DNA of 64,000 bases, taken from positions 1 to 64,000 of the forward strand of contig PXUA01000017.1 in NCBI GenBank assembly GCA_003022435.1, given 5' to 3'. Under the pieces are notes generated by a model. It was not told where the DNA came from. It worked only from the letters and a program-made list of their open reading frames with translations, and made no database searches. The stretch comes from Bacteroidetes bacterium SW_9_63_38. Lineage in GTDB: Bacteria > Bacteroidota > Rhodothermia > Rhodothermales > Salinibacteraceae. The position numbers were made by a program, and so were the translations under genes. Positions 46,927 to 55,157 of this stretch are shown in pieces; the first letter of the stretch is position 1; each line of letters opens with the position of its first letter.

Positions 46927-47613
46927 CTACGACGAGTCGGACAGCAGGTCCGGCCGGCGCTCACGCGTCTTCTCAAGTCGTTGTTCATCTTTCCACTCCT
47001 CAATCCGCTGGTGATTGCCGGACCGAAGCACTTCCGGCACCGAGCGGCCGCGGTACTCGGCAGGCCGTGTATACACTGGGGCATCCAGCAACCCATCCTG
47101 AAACGAGTCCGTGAGGGCAGAGGACGCATCCCCCAGCACCCCCGGGAGTAGGCGGACCACGGCGTCGATGAGGACCAGTGCCGGGAGCTCACCGCCTGTC
47201 AGCACGAAGTCTCCGATCGACAATTCGCGCGTCACGAGCGCATCCCGAACACGCTGGTCGATGCCCTTGTAGTGGCCAGCGATCACAACCAAGTGCTCGT
47301 TCATCGAGAGCCCGTTGACGGTCGGCTGGTCGATGGGCTCCCCATCCGGCGTCAGAAAAATCACCTCGTCGGGCGCTCCGACCTCGTCCTCAATGTCTTC
47401 GACCGTCCGGAAGAGCGGCTCCGGCTTGAGCACCATCCCCGCCCCGCCGCCGAACGGATAGTCGTCAATTTGATCGTGCTTGCCGACGGCGTAGTCGCGG
47501 AGGTCATGCGTCGCAATCTCAACGGCGTCGGCGTCCTGCGCCCGCTGCAAAATGCTGTACTGCAGCGGTCCCTCCACGAGGTCGGGATGTGCGGTGACGA
47601 CGTCAATATGCAT
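46927..47613 (-). CDS. trmD: tRNA (guanine-N1)-methyltransferase
   Basis: This 228-residue knotted (SPOUT) enzyme methylates G37 of t[34 protein letters not shown], and [31 protein letters not shown] form the SAM-binding knot. The usual GRYEGxDERV is [10 protein letters not shown] here, a mild variant. It lies between rimM and rplS. Confidence 0.95.
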   Translation of the reverse strand: MHIDVVTAHPDLVEGPLQYSILQRAQDADAVEIATHDLRDYAVGKHDQIDDYPFGGGAGMVLKPEPLFRTVEDIEDEVGAPDEVIFLTPDGEPIDQPTVNGLSMNEHLVVIAGHYKGIDQRVRDALVTRELSIGDFVLTGGELPALVLIDAVVRLLPGVLGDASSALTDSFQDGLLDAPVYTRPAEYRGRSVPEVLRSGNHQRIEEWKDEQRLEKTRERRPDLLSDSS

Positions 47614-47664
47614 GAGAATAAGGCGTCAGGTACGCTGCGATCCTCCAACCCGCGCAGGGAAAGC

Positions 47665-48246
47665 TCAGTCGAGAAGGCCGTCGATCGGGCGAACCACTAG
47701 CTGTTCCCCTTCCAGATCCACGTCCACAATGAAGTCTTCAACGGCTGGAATAAGGGATTCGCGCCCATCCGGCCGGGTCACGACAAATACGTCTTGCGCC
47801 GGCATTTCCTTGTAATTGGCGACGGTCCCGAGCGACTCGTCGGCTTCGGTCACGACCTCCAGTCCCACGAGGTCGTGAATGAACACCTCGTCGTCCGCCA
47901 GATCCAGGTCGTCCTCGTCGGCGTACACGTTCAATTTGACCAGCACCTCCGCATCGGTGCGCGACGCGATGTCGTCGAGCCCGAGGAGCACCGCCGTTCC
48001 GCGCTTCGTGTCCTGATACCGGACGGACGAGACGGCGTGCCGCGTCACCGCCCGTGGACTCTGCCCCACGTAGACGGTGTCTAGCTCCTCGTATCGGCCG
48101 GGATCGTCGGTAAACTCCGGATTGACCTTGAGTTCCCCCTCCATCCCGTGGGCCCGGAAGATAAACCCGACCTGGATCATCGTCTCCGGAGGCACGTCCG
48201 CGTAGGTCGGCTCGGACGCGTCGGACGAGTCATCGGAAGCAGGCAT
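47665..48246 (-). CDS. rimM: 16S rRNA processing protein RimM
   Basis: This 193-residue 30S maturation factor binds S19. The N-terminal RimM barrel starts IQVGFIFRAHGMEGELKVNPEFTDDP, followed by the PRC barrel (VFIHDLVGLEVVTEADESLGTVANYKEMPAQDVFVV). The start at 48246 (MPASDD) leaves an acidic Ser/Asp-rich leader of about 20 residues. Confidence 0.92.
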   Translation of the reverse strand: MPASDDSSDASEPTYADVPPETMIQVGFIFRAHGMEGELKVNPEFTDDPGRYEELDTVYVGQSPRAVTRHAVSSVRYQDTKRGTAVLLGLDDIASRTDAEVLVKLNVYADEDDLDLADDEVFIHDLVGLEVVTEADESLGTVANYKEMPAQDVFVVTRPDGRESLIPAVEDFIVDVDLEGEQLVVRPIDGLLD

Positions 48247-48424
48247 CGGCGGTCCTCTGAACTTAGAGACTGTTTTGATTTCAACCATTGGGGATTCAAA
48301 CGCAACGGGACGAGTGCAGAGCGGTCAATGCACCCTGTTCTTCGCCCCCAGGTGCTCGTTGCTTTGGGAGCACATCAGCATTGAGGACCACGGGCCGAAA
48401 TATCAAACAGTCTCTTGGGCGGCG

Positions 48425-48988
48425 TTACGCGTCCTCGTCCGTGTCTTCGTCGGCGGTGTCCTCCGCATCGCCGGCGTCGACTTCGGCGTCGCCAGCGTCA
48501 CCTGCGTCCGCCTCGTCGGCGGCCGCTTCGTCCTGCACGTCGGACAGGGACGTGGCTTGCGCCCGAAGCTCGGCCTCTTCGTCCAGCTCCTCCGCTCGGG
48601 CGCGCTCCTTCTCAAGGGCGTCCTGCCCGGCAGGTTGCACGGCCATCTTCAGGTCGTCGCCCTTCTCGGCCATGCGCTCACGGAAGGCCTGCACCTCCTC
48701 CTCGATCGTGTCGGGCGACTCCCCCTTCTGTTCGAGGTGGTTGTGGAGCATCAGCCCGCGGCGGTACAGAATGGACCGCACCGTATCGCTCGGCTGTGCG
48801 CCGTTATCGAGCCAGTACAGGGCCCGATCCTCATCGAGCTTCACCTCGGCCGGCTCCCGAAGCGGATAGTAGCGGCCGAGGTCTTCAATGTACCGCCCGT
48901 CCCGCGCATTCCGCGAGTCGGTAGCGACGATCGAAAAAACCGGAATTTTGGTACGCCCAATGCGGCGCAGTCGAAGTTTGACGGACAC
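48425..48988 (-). CDS. rpsP: Ribosomal protein S16 with acidic extension
   Basis: The 187-residue protein has a normal S16 core (residues 1-80: VKLRLRRIGRTKIPVFSIVATDSRNARDGRYIEDLGRYYP). An extension of about 105 residues follows: first helical and Glu-rich (TIEEEVQAFRERMAEKG), then a tail of Ala/Asp/Glu repeats (DEADAGDAGDAEVDAGDAED). Bacteroidota S16 proteins usually carry such a tail; here it is strongly acidic. The first codon is GTG (48986-48988 complement). Operon between ffh and rimM. Confidence 0.94.
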   Translation of the reverse strand: MSVKLRLRRIGRTKIPVFSIVATDSRNARDGRYIEDLGRYYPLREPAEVKLDEDRALYWLDNGAQPSDTVRSILYRRGLMLHNHLEQKGESPDTIEEEVQAFRERMAEKGDDLKMAVQPAGQDALEKERARAEELDEEAELRAQATSLSDVQDEAAADEADAGDAGDAEVDAGDAEDTADEDTDEDA

Positions 48989-49063
48989 GTTGGTGTGTAG
49001 TCGGGTGTTCAGAAAAACACGTGATAAGCAATCGGATCGAGATCCCTCCCTCTGTACTCATAG

Positions 49064-50449
49064 TTACCGCGGACTCGGGCTCGGGCCGCCCCCACCGCCG
49101 GTCAGCTTGTCCATGAGGTTCGACATGCTGACGTCCCGCCCCTGGCTCGTCAGCTTCTGCATCGTTTTCATCATCTCCTGCATCTCGTTGAACTGGCTGA
49201 TCAACTGGTTCACGTCCCGAACCTCGACGCCGCTCCCCTTCGCGATGCGACGGCGGCGCATGCCGTTCAAAATCTCGGGGTTCTTCCGCTCCTCGGGCGT
49301 CATCGACTGGATCATCGCCTCGATGTGCGTGAAGGCGTCCTCGTCGATGTCCAGGTCGTTGATCTTGTTTCCGACCCCCGGAATCATCCCCATCAGGTCC
49401 TTGATGGACCCCATGTTCTGAATCCGCTGGAGCTGATCGTAGAAGTCCTGCAGGTCGAAGTTGTCCGACCGGATCTTCTTCTGTAATTTCTCGGCCTCCT
49501 TCTCGTCGTACTCCTCCTGGGCGCGCTCCACGAACGACACCACGTCGCCCATGCCCAGAATGCGCTGCGCCATGCGGTCCGGATAAAACGGCGTCAGGGC
49601 ATCCAGCTTCTCCCCCGTCGACGCAAACTTGATTGGCTTGTTGACAACCGTCCGGATCGAAAGGGCCGCGCCGCCACGGGTGTCGCCATCGAGCTTTGTC
49701 AGCACGACGCCGTCGTAGTCGAGCCGCTCGTTGAACTCCTTCGCGGTATTGACGGCGTCCTGCCCCGTCATGCTATCGACGACGAAGAGCGTTTCGTTCG
49801 GGGTAACGGCGCTTTTGATGTCGGCCACCTCCTGCATCATCTGTTCGTCGATGTGCATGCGGCCGGCGGTGTCGATAATGACCACGTCGCGGGCCGTCTC
49901 GCGCGCCTCCGTCACGGCCTCGTCGGCCACGCGCACTGCGTCCTCCACAATCTCGCCGTCCTCCTGAACGGAGTACACGGGTACGTCGATCTGGTCGGCC
50001 AGCGTCTTGAGCTGATCAACGGCGGCCGGACGGTACACGTCCGAGGCCGCCAGCAACGGCGCGTGGCCCTGCTTGCGAAGGTGCCGGGCCAGCTTGGCGC
50101 TGAACGTGGTCTTGCCGGACCCCTGAAGCCCCGCCACGAGAATCACCGTCGGCGGCGTATCCGCCATCTCAATCTCTTCGCGCTCTCCGCCGAGCACACG
50201 GGACAGCTCGTCGTGGACAATCTTCGTGAGCTGCTGCCCGGGCGTCACGGAGTTAAGCACGTCTTCCCCCGTGGCCTCCTCTTTCACATTGTTCGTGAAC
50301 TCCTTGGCCACCTGGTAATTCACATCCGCGTTGAGGAGAGCACGCCGGATCTCGCGCATCGTCTCGGCCACATTGACCTCATTGATGCTCCCCTGGCCCG
50401 TCACGGATTGAAGGGCCCCTTCCAGCTTTTCAGATAGACTCTCAAACAT
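49064..50449 (-). CDS. ffh: Signal recognition particle protein Ffh
   Basis: This 461-residue SRP GTPase has an N domain, then the G domain with GLQGSGKTTFSAKLA (about 107-121), DTAGRMHIDEQMMQE and TKLDGDTRGGAALSI. The M domain (LQRIQNMGSIKDLMGMIPG, then GMRRRRIAKGSGVEVRDVNQLISQF) binds 4.5S RNA and signal sequences. It heads the ribosomal operon. Confidence 0.96.
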   Translation of the reverse strand: MFESLSEKLEGALQSVTGQGSINEVNVAETMREIRRALLNADVNYQVAKEFTNNVKEEATGEDVLNSVTPGQQLTKIVHDELSRVLGGEREEIEMADTPPTVILVAGLQGSGKTTFSAKLARHLRKQGHAPLLAASDVYRPAAVDQLKTLADQIDVPVYSVQEDGEIVEDAVRVADEAVTEARETARDVVIIDTAGRMHIDEQMMQEVADIKSAVTPNETLFVVDSMTGQDAVNTAKEFNERLDYDGVVLTKLDGDTRGGAALSIRTVVNKPIKFASTGEKLDALTPFYPDRMAQRILGMGDVVSFVERAQEEYDEKEAEKLQKKIRSDNFDLQDFYDQLQRIQNMGSIKDLMGMIPGVGNKINDLDIDEDAFTHIEAMIQSMTPEERKNPEILNGMRRRRIAKGSGVEVRDVNQLISQFNEMQEMMKTMQKLTSQGRDVSMSNLMDKLTGGGGGPSPSPR

Positions 50450-50805
50450 TGGCCAACGCTACGTTCAACGGTGCGTGCAGAGCGGCGGCCCGCCGGCGCT
50501 CAGGACCGCCTCACGGATGTTCATCCTCGCGGTCGTCCAAACGAGACACAAGAACCGCTCTCTCCACGGCACATTCCTCTCCGGGGTATGAAGCGGCCCA
50601 ATCAAGTCCCTTACGTCGGAACGCCCGGGAGACGATCCTCTCGACGAACGGTGTTCATCCATAATTCTACGCTTGCGCTCCCTCCTGTTCGTCCAGGAGA
50701 CCACTTTTGTATACCCTACATGACGTTCGGACACCCCACCGGGATCGTTTCATCCTCGCGAAGCATTCAACAAACGGTGCTTCTCGTTCGAGTCTCCATC
50801 CCGTC
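50450..50805. other. Divergent region ffh/5-FCL
   Basis: These 356 bp lie between ffh and the 5-formyltetrahydrofolate cyclo-ligase gene. Because 6S RNA often precedes such ligase genes in other bacteria, I looked for a long imperfect hairpin with a central bulge, but could not support one by eye. It holds no gene that I recognise. Confidence 0.4.
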
Positions 50806-51432
50806 ATGCCCTCGTTTTCGGCCCCGCCCGAAAGTACTCGCTCTGACAAGGAGGCGTGGCGCGAACGGTTTCGCGACTACCGGCGCTCGCTTGGCGACTC
50901 TTCGTCCTACGCAACCCGCGGCACGCTCATCGGCCACCACGCCCTAGGGCATCCGGCGGTGGCCCGGGCGAGCACGGTGCACGTGTATTGGCCCCTCCTG
51001 GCCCAGGGCGAGGTCGACACGCGCCTCCTCGTCCGGGCACTGCGCGGGCTGGACAAGACGGTGGTCCTGCCGGTCGTGACGAGCTACGATCCGGAAACGC
51101 CGACCATGGAGCACCGTCGGTACGAGGGGCCGTCGTCGCTTACCCCGAACCGGTGGGACATCCCGGAACCGACCGATACACCGCGGGTGTCGCCGGAGGC
51201 CCTGGATGTCGTGCTGCTGCCGGCGCTCGGGGTCGACCGACAGGGAAATCGCATTGGACAGGGCGCGGGGTACTACGACGCGTTCCTCGACACGGTGAAC
51301 GCGCCCCGCCTCGCCCTCAGCTATGAAGCATGCGTCGTCGATACTCTGCCCTCCGCCCCGCACGACGTCCCCGTCACGACGGTCGTGACGGAACGGGGAT
51401 GGACGAAAGCATCCGCTCCTGCTCGCCCATGA
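50806..51432 (+). CDS. 5-formyltetrahydrofolate cyclo-ligase
   Basis: This 208-residue enzyme recycles 5-formyl-THF to 5,10-methenyl-THF with ATP. The signature is LPALGVDRQGNRIGQGAGYYDAFL; the N-terminal half has WRERFRDYRRSL and VHVYWPLLAQGEVDTRLLVRAL. Start 50806 (MPSFSAPPES). The stop overlaps the start of the PspC gene (ATGA at 51429). Confidence 0.92.
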   Translation: MPSFSAPPESTRSDKEAWRERFRDYRRSLGDSSSYATRGTLIGHHALGHPAVARASTVHVYWPLLAQGEVDTRLLVRALRGLDKTVVLPVVTSYDPETPTMEHRRYEGPSSLTPNRWDIPEPTDTPRVSPEALDVVLLPALGVDRQGNRIGQGAGYYDAFLDTVNAPRLALSYEACVVDTLPSAPHDVPVTTVVTERGWTKASAPARP

Positions 51433-52049
51433 CTTGCGCTACCGACTGGTCTCCGATGTCTTCTTCCCGCGATGATCTTCATCCGTCCGATCCCCCGTCG
51501 ACCCACGACGCTTACGAAACCGGACAAACCACGCTGGACCTCGACGGCATTTCCGATAATGACCTCGACTCTCTCTCGTTTGAGGGCGACGTAGACACGC
51601 ACGGAAATTCCCTGCAAACCTTCTCCGGTCTGAGTCTCGTCGTGGCGGGGCTCACGTACCTCACCGTCGAATTCGGCGCACAGGCCGGTCCGGCTCTCAG
51701 TTCGCCCGACGCCGTGCTCCCAGGACTTCTAGGGACGAGCGCCATCCTGCTCGGCATGGCGGTCCTCACCCTGCGCTCCTCGTCGGACACATCTCCTCAA
51801 CGGCCTGCCCCCCCCTCTACCATGGATTCTGAGTCCTTCTCGTCTCCCGATTCCGCCGGTCCCAGTCGGCTCGCGCGGTCGCGCACAGACCGGAAGCTGT
51901 TCGGGGTCTGCGGTGGCATCGCCGCCTACCTGAACCTGGATCCGACGCTGGTCCGCGTAGGGACTGTCCTCGGCTCCGTTGCTTTCGGTCCCCTCATTTT
52001 GGTCTACCTCGGCCTCGCCCTCGCGATGCCGAACGAGCCGGCGTCGTAA
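51429..52049 (+). CDS. PspC-domain membrane protein
   Basis: This 206-residue protein has a Ser/Asp-rich cytoplasmic N terminus, two helices near residues 60-110 (SGLSLVVAGLTYLTVEF, GLLGTSAILLGMAVLTL), an acidic linker, and a C-terminal PspC domain (DRKLFGVCGGIAAYLNLDPTLVRVGTVLGS...). PspC proteins act in envelope stress. The start at 51429 overlaps the upstream stop; 51456 is an alternative. Confidence 0.82.
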   Translation: MTCATDWSPMSSSRDDLHPSDPPSTHDAYETGQTTLDLDGISDNDLDSLSFEGDVDTHGNSLQTFSGLSLVVAGLTYLTVEFGAQAGPALSSPDAVLPGLLGTSAILLGMAVLTLRSSSDTSPQRPAPPSTMDSESFSSPDSAGPSRLARSRTDRKLFGVCGGIAAYLNLDPTLVRVGTVLGSVAFGPLILVYLGLALAMPNEPAS

Positions 52050-52114
52050 TGCAGTCGCCCGTGCAGTGGCGCTCCCAATGCCGGCCCCCCTCCCTCGACG
52101 CCCCCTCTCCACAC

Positions 52115-52149
52115 GCACAACCCACAACACACAACCCATCCCAACGCAC
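52115..52149. repeat. 7-bp-period repeat, CACAAC type
   Basis: GCACAAC, CCACAAC, ACACAAC, CCATCCC, AACGCAC follow at 7-bp steps in the 101-bp gap between convergent pspC and the M16 gene. The consensus is close to the GCNCAAC of 34506-34568. Confidence 0.7.
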
Positions 52150-52150
52150 G

Positions 52151-53470
52151 TCACACCTCCATCGTCTCCGGCCGCACGCCCGCCAGCGCCTCATGCAGCG
52201 CGTCGGGCCGGAAATACCGCCGCACGGCCGCGTTCACCTCTTCCAACGTCAGCGCCCGGATCTCCTCCGGAAACGTGTCGAGGTAGTCCATCTCGAACCC
52301 CCGCTCGGCATTGGTGAGCATGGACTGCGCCAGACTCTGGGTCGTGGCAAGCCCGACGGTGTACGACCCGGGAATCGTCGTTTTCTTGTCCGCCAGTTCC
52401 TCCTCGGTCGCCCCCTCTTCCACGAACGCCCGGATGACGGCGGTCGTGGCGTCGATCCCCTCCTCTAGGGTGTCGTGACTCAGCGTGACCCGCACCTTCC
52501 AGTATCCCTGGTAGCGCGTGGTGATGCCCGAAAGCCCGGACCCGATGTGATAGGTTAATCCCTTCTCGTCCCGGACCGTGTTCATGAGCCGGGCCGCAAA
52601 GTTGCCGCCCAGAATGTAGTTCCCGACGTAGAGCGCGGGATGGTCGTCGTGGTCCCGCTGGATCGGAATGGTGTGTCCGAGCCGCACGTCGACGTTCGAC
52701 TTGCCGGGCATTGGGAGAACGCTGCGCCCGGGCTCAACATCGGTTCGTCCGTCCGTGTCGTGGGTCGGCGCGGCCTCGTGCGCCGTCCATCCTTCGAATG
52801 AGTCCGCCACGACCGACGCGACGGCCTCGTGGTCGAGATCGCCCACGACCGCCAGCGTCCACTCCGTCGCCCCGAAGTGGGCCTCGTGGTACGCCCGCAC
52901 GTCGTCGAGGCGGATCTGCTGAAGCTGTTCGATGACCGTCTCCGGCGCCTCGTCGTAGTTGGGATGGCCGGGCGCGAAGAGTCGGCGGGTGAGCGCCGAC
53001 GACGCCTGTGCCCCCGTTTTTTCCATCCGGCGCTGGACCTGTGCGACGGCCTGCGCCCGCGCCTTCTCGAACTCCTCCTGCTCGAAAGCGGGCGCCCGGA
53101 GCATCTCCGCGAGCACGTCCATCACGCGGGGCAGGTCTTCCGCCAGTGCCCGCCCCGACACGTCGATGTAGAGGCCGTCACTCGACAGGTTGAGGGTGGC
53201 GCCGCAGTCTTCGAGGACCTGCGCCAGTTCGAATCGGTCTCGGTGCTCAGTGCCCTTGTCGAGGAGCGACACGGTGAGTTCCTGCAGCGGACCGTGCCCG
53301 GCCGCAAGGTCCGGGTACGCGAGAAATGAGCCGCGCCAGGACACAATGTCGTCGACTGGGGTCTGCAGGGCAAGCAGGCGACCCGGCCCCGCGGTACAGT
53401 CTTCGATGCGCGGGGCGAGGGCGGGCGCGGACCCGTCGGTGGCGGACGCGGCAAAGGAGGAAGTCGTCAT
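52151..53470 (-). CDS. M16 peptidase-like protein, zinc motif absent
   Basis: This 439-residue protein has the two-lobed insulinase/pitrilysin fold: LTVSLLDKGTEHRDRFELAQVLEDCGATLN and FEKARAQAVAQVQRRMEK in the N-terminal half, and DYLDTFPEEIRALTLEEVNAAVRRYFRPDALHEALAG at the C terminus. The zinc motif HxxEH is absent; the region reads GPLQELTVSLL. It is thus the non-catalytic partner of the M16 gene just upstream. Start 53470 (MTTSSFAAS). Confidence 0.85.
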   Translation of the reverse strand: MTTSSFAASATDGSAPALAPRIEDCTAGPGRLLALQTPVDDIVSWRGSFLAYPDLAAGHGPLQELTVSLLDKGTEHRDRFELAQVLEDCGATLNLSSDGLYIDVSGRALAEDLPRVMDVLAEMLRAPAFEQEEFEKARAQAVAQVQRRMEKTGAQASSALTRRLFAPGHPNYDEAPETVIEQLQQIRLDDVRAYHEAHFGATEWTLAVVGDLDHEAVASVVADSFEGWTAHEAAPTHDTDGRTDVEPGRSVLPMPGKSNVDVRLGHTIPIQRDHDDHPALYVGNYILGGNFAARLMNTVRDEKGLTYHIGSGLSGITTRYQGYWKVRVTLSHDTLEEGIDATTAVIRAFVEEGATEEELADKKTTIPGSYTVGLATTQSLAQSMLTNAERGFEMDYLDTFPEEIRALTLEEVNAAVRRYFRPDALHEALAGVRPETMEV

Positions 53471-53606
53471 GAATCGAAAAATCAATGGCGAGGAAGCAAG
53501 AAGAAATACGACTACGTCAGCAGTCCGCCCGCATACCAAACGACATCGTCATGCAAAAACGGGGCGTCGAAAGAGCCCTCGTTTCTACAGATGGAGCCCC
53601 CTCACG

Positions 53607-53627
53607 CAATACGAAATACGTATATAG
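53607..53627. repeat. 7-bp-period repeat, AATACG type
   Basis: CAATACG, AAATACG, TATATAG at 7-bp steps, between the two M16 genes. The unit is that of 23062-23121 (AATACGAAATACG). Confidence 0.5.
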
Positions 53628-53686
53628 ACAGCATGGTGGAAAAAGCTTCTACATTTCAGGGGGATGCAGATATCGCTGAAGGACAA

Positions 53687-55009
53687 TCACCCGGAGGTCG
53701 GCACGTACCAGCCGACGGTGCTCGTGTCGTCGGTGAAGTACGTCTGGGCTACGCGCTGGACATCATCGGCGGTCACGTCTGCCAGCCGGTCGAGGTACTG
53801 CGTGTAGAGCTTCCAGTCGCCCGCCGCGATGGCTTCGTTGAGCTGGGCGGCGACCTTCATGGGGCCGTCGCGGTCGAACGCGATCTGGGCGCGGAGCTGA
53901 CTGCGGGCCCGGTGGAGCTCCTCCTGCGTCACGCCGTCGGTCCGGATCTTGTCGATCTCGTCCGCGATGGCCGCCTCGACGGTCTCGTGATCGACCTCCG
54001 GCGCCAGGTAGCCAAAGACGGAGAAGAGCCCGGGATCGCGCAGGCGGAAGTTCATTCCGAACACATCGCTGGTAAGGCCCTGGTCGGTGCAGCGCTGGAA
54101 GAGGCGGCTGCCCTTGCCAGAGGCGAGGATGCGAGCCAGCACGTCGAGCGCGTCGGAGTCCGGGTCCGTGGCGGGCGGCGACTTGTAGCTCATGAGCACG
54201 GCCCCGAGCTGTCCGTCCTGCTTCACCCGCACGCGCCGCTGGCCGGTCTGCTCCGGCTCGTCGGTGGTCACCTGCGGGATCTCGTGCGAAGCGGCCTCGT
54301 GAACGCCAAACTGGTCGGCCACCTCCTGCAGGACATCGTGCCGGTCGAAGTGGCCGACGATCGAGACCGTGGCGTTGTTCGGCCAGTAGAAGGTGTCGTA
54401 GTACTCCCGCAGCCCGTCGGCCGTGATCGTCTCGATGTCGCTCTTCCACCCGATGGTGGGATGGTGGTACGGATGCGCGGTAAACGCCGCCGCCCACACC
54501 TCGTCGAAGAGCCGCGACACCGGTTGATTCTGGTTGCGGTCCCGCTCATTGAGAATCACCGTCCGCTCCGACTCCACGTCTTCAGGGTCCAGGAGCGCCC
54601 CCCGCATGCGATCCGCCTCGATGTCGAGCGCCAGCGGCAGATGCTCGGTGGGCAGCATCTCGTAGTAGTTCGTGCGGTCGAGCCAGGTCGACGCGTTCAC
54701 CTTGGCGCCCACCCGCTGCAGCGTCTCGAAGATCGAGGTGCCCGTGCGCTTGTGGTAGCGCTCGGTGCCCTTGAACATGAGGTGCTCCAGCATATGGGTC
54801 GCGCCGGTGTGGCCCGTACGCTCGTTGCGACTGCCCACGTGGTAGGTCACCATCGACGTGGCCACCGGCGCGCCATCCTGCGGCAGCAACAGCACGCGGA
54901 GGCCGTTGTCCGTCAGGCGGTAGCACTCAATGTCGCCCGACGTTTCCTCGAACTCGAATGCGTCCGGAATGTCGGTGGGGGTAGCAACTTCAGGAGTGGG
55001 TTGATTCAT
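53687..55009 (-). CDS. M16 zinc metallopeptidase
   Basis: This 440-residue peptidase has the inverted zinc motif H72-MLE75-H76 in ATHMLEHLMFKGT, with the third ligand Glu likely in ESERTVILNERDR. Other blocks are VTYHVGSRNERTGHTGATHM, NASTWLDRTNYYEMLP and FTAHPYHHPTIGW. It forms a two-gene unit with the inactive homologue downstream. No signal peptide is evident. Such pairs in other bacteria work as heterodimers on peptides. Confidence 0.92.
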   Translation of the reverse strand: MNQPTPEVATPTDIPDAFEFEETSGDIECYRLTDNGLRVLLLPQDGAPVATSMVTYHVGSRNERTGHTGATHMLEHLMFKGTERYHKRTGTSIFETLQRVGAKVNASTWLDRTNYYEMLPTEHLPLALDIEADRMRGALLDPEDVESERTVILNERDRNQNQPVSRLFDEVWAAAFTAHPYHHPTIGWKSDIETITADGLREYYDTFYWPNNATVSIVGHFDRHDVLQEVADQFGVHEAASHEIPQVTTDEPEQTGQRRVRVKQDGQLGAVLMSYKSPPATDPDSDALDVLARILASGKGSRLFQRCTDQGLTSDVFGMNFRLRDPGLFSVFGYLAPEVDHETVEAAIADEIDKIRTDGVTQEELHRARSQLRAQIAFDRDGPMKVAAQLNEAIAAGDWKLYTQYLDRLADVTADDVQRVAQTYFTDDTSTVGWYVPTSG

Positions 55010-55062
55010 GAAGTATGGAGTCGAAAACAGAAGGGCTGAGCAAAAAATCCAAGGGCCATGAT

Positions 55063-55141
55063 CCGTGAAAACGTGATGCGTGACGTTCTCTCTATTCCAC
55101 GCGAGGGATAACATCTCACGATTCACGTCTCACGGATCACG
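55063..55141. repeat. Inverted 7-bp-period repeats, TCACG type
   Basis: Right arm: TCTCACG, ATTCACG, TCTCACG, GATCACG at 7-bp steps (55114-55141). Left arm: CGTGA at 55064, 55072 and 55079 (8- and 7-bp steps), the complement. The arms can fold into a long hairpin between polA and the M16 gene. Confidence 0.75.
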
Positions 55142-55157
55142 GTTTTCGCCTCATTCA

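Noticed and set aside
50450..50805. 6S RNA upstream of 5-formyl-THF cyclo-ligase
   Set aside because: The position is suggestive, but I could not find the long hairpin with a central bubble by eye. A covariance-model search would decide.
53591..55039. 482-codon plus-strand open frame
   Set aside because: Antisense to the active M16 peptidase, which carries HxxEH.
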